From Oscillospiraceae bacterium (lineage in GTDB: Bacteria > Bacillota > Clostridia > Oscillospirales > Acutalibacteraceae): 6,318 nucleotides of DNA. The notes under the pieces were generated by a model. It had not been told where the DNA came from. It saw only the letters and a program-made list of their open reading frames with translations, and searched no databases. Of this stretch, positions 5,324 to 6,318 are shown piece by piece (position 1 is the first letter of the stretch; each line of letters opens with the position of its first letter). The stretch is from positions 1-6,318 of the forward strand of contig JAISRF010000203.1 of the NCBI GenBank assembly GCA_031273775.1. Direction: 5' to 3'. Made by a program: the position numbers and the translations under genes.

Positions 5324-5772
5324 TAATCAAAATAAACAGGAAAAAACTTGGATATGCGATCGTCGCCGCTACCGTGTTGTTTATCTTTTCCAACTCTTGC
5401 CTGCCCCGCGACCAATCGCTTGAAGTGAGTGACGGTGCGAAGGAAATCTTGGAACGGGTGTTCGGCGCGGATTCCGTGTTTTCCCTTTTTTTGCAAGAAT
5501 ACATCCGTAAAATCGGGCACGTTTTGGAATACGGCCTGCTCGGCGTTGAGGTTGCCCTTGTTAGCGGTATTCACCGCGAATTTGGACTCTGGCGCTTTTA
5601 CCACTGCATGGCTTTTGGACTGATGGCCGCCGTTTTGGACGAAAGCATTCAGATCCTTTCCGGTCGCGGCCCACTGGTTTCGGACATTTTGCTGGACACG
5701 GCGGCGTTTTCGGTGTTAGGTGCGCTGACGGCGCTTTTGGTTCTGGCGACTGGAAAGAAAAAAGGGGTATGA
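5320..5772 (+). CDS. VanZ-like family membrane protein
   Basis: This 150-aa protein carries the VanZ-like signature: RKIGHVLEYGLLG (63-75, with H67 and E70), DESIQ (107-111), then SGRGPLVSDILLDTAAFSVLG (114-134, with R116, D122 and D126). Hydrophobic segments lie near residues 10-26, 68-83, 93-106 and 125-144, indicating a small multi-pass membrane protein. VanZ itself gives low-level teicoplanin resistance in enterococci, but most VanZ-like proteins have no proven role, so a resistance function should not be assumed. The ATG at 5320 overlaps the thrS stop in ATGA, which implies translational coupling. A separate strong ribosome site is not obvious inside the end of thrS. The gene ends in GKKKGV, and no rho-independent terminator follows, only a T-run at 5773-5778 without a stem. 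Confidence 0.88.
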   Translation: MIIKINRKKLGYAIVAATVLFIFSNSCLPRDQSLEVSDGAKEILERVFGADSVFSLFLQEYIRKIGHVLEYGLLGVEVALVSGIHREFGLWRFYHCMAFGLMAAVLDESIQILSGRGPLVSDILLDTAAFSVLGALTALLVLATGKKKGV

Positions 5773-5812
5773 TTTTTTGTATGAAAAAGAAAAGTGTAAT
5801 CGTAATACTAAC

Positions 5813-5828
5813 GCGCTCTGCGGAGCGC
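5813..5828. repeat. Perfect 6-bp GC hairpin abutting heptamer array
   Basis: GCGCTC (5813-5818) pairs perfectly with GAGCGC (5823-5828) around a TGCG loop. It ends exactly where the AATTGAG heptamers begin, so it is probably part of the same intergenic element. No T-tract follows it, so it is not a convincing terminator. Confidence 0.6.
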
Positions 5829-5853
5829 AATTGAGAATTGAGAATTGAGAATT
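5829..5853 (+). repeat. AATTGAG heptamer array (three units plus partial)
   Basis: Three exact AATTGAG units are followed by AATT and then ATTC. The layout is the same as copy A, heptamers running into TTATT, but every unit has changed in the same two places (GAATTGA here, CAGTTGA there). The unit also resembles the far end of copies A and B (GAGAAT). The array lies between the VanZ-like gene and the PFL gene. Confidence 0.85.
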
Positions 5854-5862
5854 ATTCTTTTT

Positions 5863-5885
5863 TTATTGGCGTTTTACGCCAATAA
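5863..5885. repeat. Perfect 9-10 bp hairpin after the heptamer array
   Basis: TTATTGGCG (5863-5871) pairs perfectly with CGCCAATAA (5877-5885). The loop TTTTA can close one more T-A pair. A T-run precedes the stem (5858-5864) but GCTAC follows it, so it does not fit a plus-strand terminator, and on the minus strand the stem is followed by A residues. It is best read as the stem of the third heptamer element, 28 nt before the PFL start. Confidence 0.6.
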
Positions 5886-5912
5886 GCTACTAATAACAAA
5901 GGCGGAGAGATC

Positions 5913-6318
5913 TTGTTAAACGTTTCGGACATTCTGGAAACTGTTACCATGATTCAAGAAGAAAACCTCGACATACGCACGGTCACCATGGGCATTTCGC
6001 TACTGGACTGCATTTGCGACGACATGGACACCATGTGCGGGCGGGTAACCGGCAAAATCACTCGCATGGCGGTGGAATTGGTGCCGGTGTGCGAGCAAAT
6101 TGAGCGGCAGTATGGCATTCCCATCATCAACAAGCGAATCGCCGTCACCCCCGTGGGGATGTTAGCCGGCGTGTGTCCGGGGCAAAGTCCGGTGAAACTG
6201 GCTCACGCGCTGGAAAAGGCGGCGCAAACCGTCGGCGTGAATTTTATCGGCGGGTATTCGGCACTGGTGCATAAGGGGTTTTCGTCGGGGGATTACGCCC
6301 TGATTGAAAGCATACCCG
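5913..6318 (+). CDS. PFL (UPF0210/DUF711) family protein, N-terminal part
   Basis: The 135 codons visible before the window edge are about the first third of a family that usually runs near 450 aa. Recognisable stretches are LETVTMIQEENLDIRTVTMG (8-27), ISLLDCICDD (28-37), EQIERQYGIPIINKRIAVTP (61-80) and QTVGVNFIGGYSALVHKGF (105-123). The TTG start at 5913 sits 5 nt after GGAG (5904-5907), and upstream residues LNVSDILE match the family N-terminus. The first in-frame ATG (5949) would remove 12 conserved residues and has no ribosome site. The family has a glycyl-radical-enzyme-like fold but no established activity. In many Firmicutes and archaea it is encoded next to a small ACT-domain protein (UPF0237); no such gene lies upstream here. 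The promoter is not clear, since the 140-bp gap is mostly repeat. Confidence 0.93.
   Translation, partial: MLNVSDILETVTMIQEENLDIRTVTMGISLLDCICDDMDTMCGRVTGKITRMAVELVPVCEQIERQYGIPIINKRIAVTPVGMLAGVCPGQSPVKLAHALEKAAQTVGVNFIGGYSALVHKGFSSGDYALIESIP

Noticed and set aside
5320..5772. Glycopeptide resistance determinant
   Set aside because: Only a VanZ-like domain is present; there are no vanHAX or vanRS genes, and VanZ-like proteins are common in susceptible Firmicutes.
5858..5885. Rho-independent terminator for the thrS-vanZ unit
   Set aside because: The T-run precedes the stem and GCTAC follows it; on the opposite strand the stem is followed by A residues.

Overview
The window reads as a piece of chromosome from a spore-forming Clostridia-type Firmicute, most like the Oscillospirales/Ruminococcaceae group. 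The evidence is a SpoIIID sporulation regulator, a small cysteine-rich protein of a kind I associate with clostridial genomes, a PFL/UPF0210 protein of the clostridial type, TTG starts behind strong GGAGG-like ribosome sites, and intergenic heptamer repeats. Base composition is moderate to GC-leaning in genes and AT-rich between them. The taxonomic placement is inference.

Layout. Positions 1-371 hold a 69-nt imperfect palindrome and the decayed end of an unidentified plus-strand gene with an in-frame stop. spoIIID (372-620) lies on the minus strand. It is divergent from the rest across a 150-bp intergenic region that carries a plausible sigma-E-type promoter for spoIIID. Everything to the right is on the plus strand: a 71-aa Cys-rich protein (771-986), a hemolysin III/PAQR-type membrane protein (1061-1762), an Orn/Lys/Arg decarboxylase family PLP enzyme (1856-3301), threonyl-tRNA synthetase (3410-5323), a VanZ-like membrane protein whose start overlaps the thrS stop (5320-5772), and the N-terminal third of a PFL/UPF0210 protein that runs off the window (5913 onward).

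How the genes relate. I see no single pathway. thrS and the VanZ-like gene are translationally coupled. The other plus-strand genes are codirectional but separated by 70-140 bp gaps. No canonical rho-independent terminator and no T-box leader was recognised. thrS is usually T-box controlled in Firmicutes, but here the whole 108-bp gap upstream of it is mostly a repeat element.

The most unusual content is intergenic. Two diverged copies of one small repeat element lie in opposite orientation on either side of the decarboxylase gene (1742-1840 and 3301-3380). Each has heptamer units at one end, an 11-bp identical core, a short hairpin and imperfect terminal inverted repeats. A third locus (5813-5885) uses the same heptamer grammar with a different unit sequence and different hairpins. 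The first copy supplies the stop codon and last residues of the hemolysin III gene and may supply a promoter for the decarboxylase. This looks like a MITE-like or short-tandem-repeat family and not a new protein system; I found no defence, CRISPR or biosynthetic system in the window.
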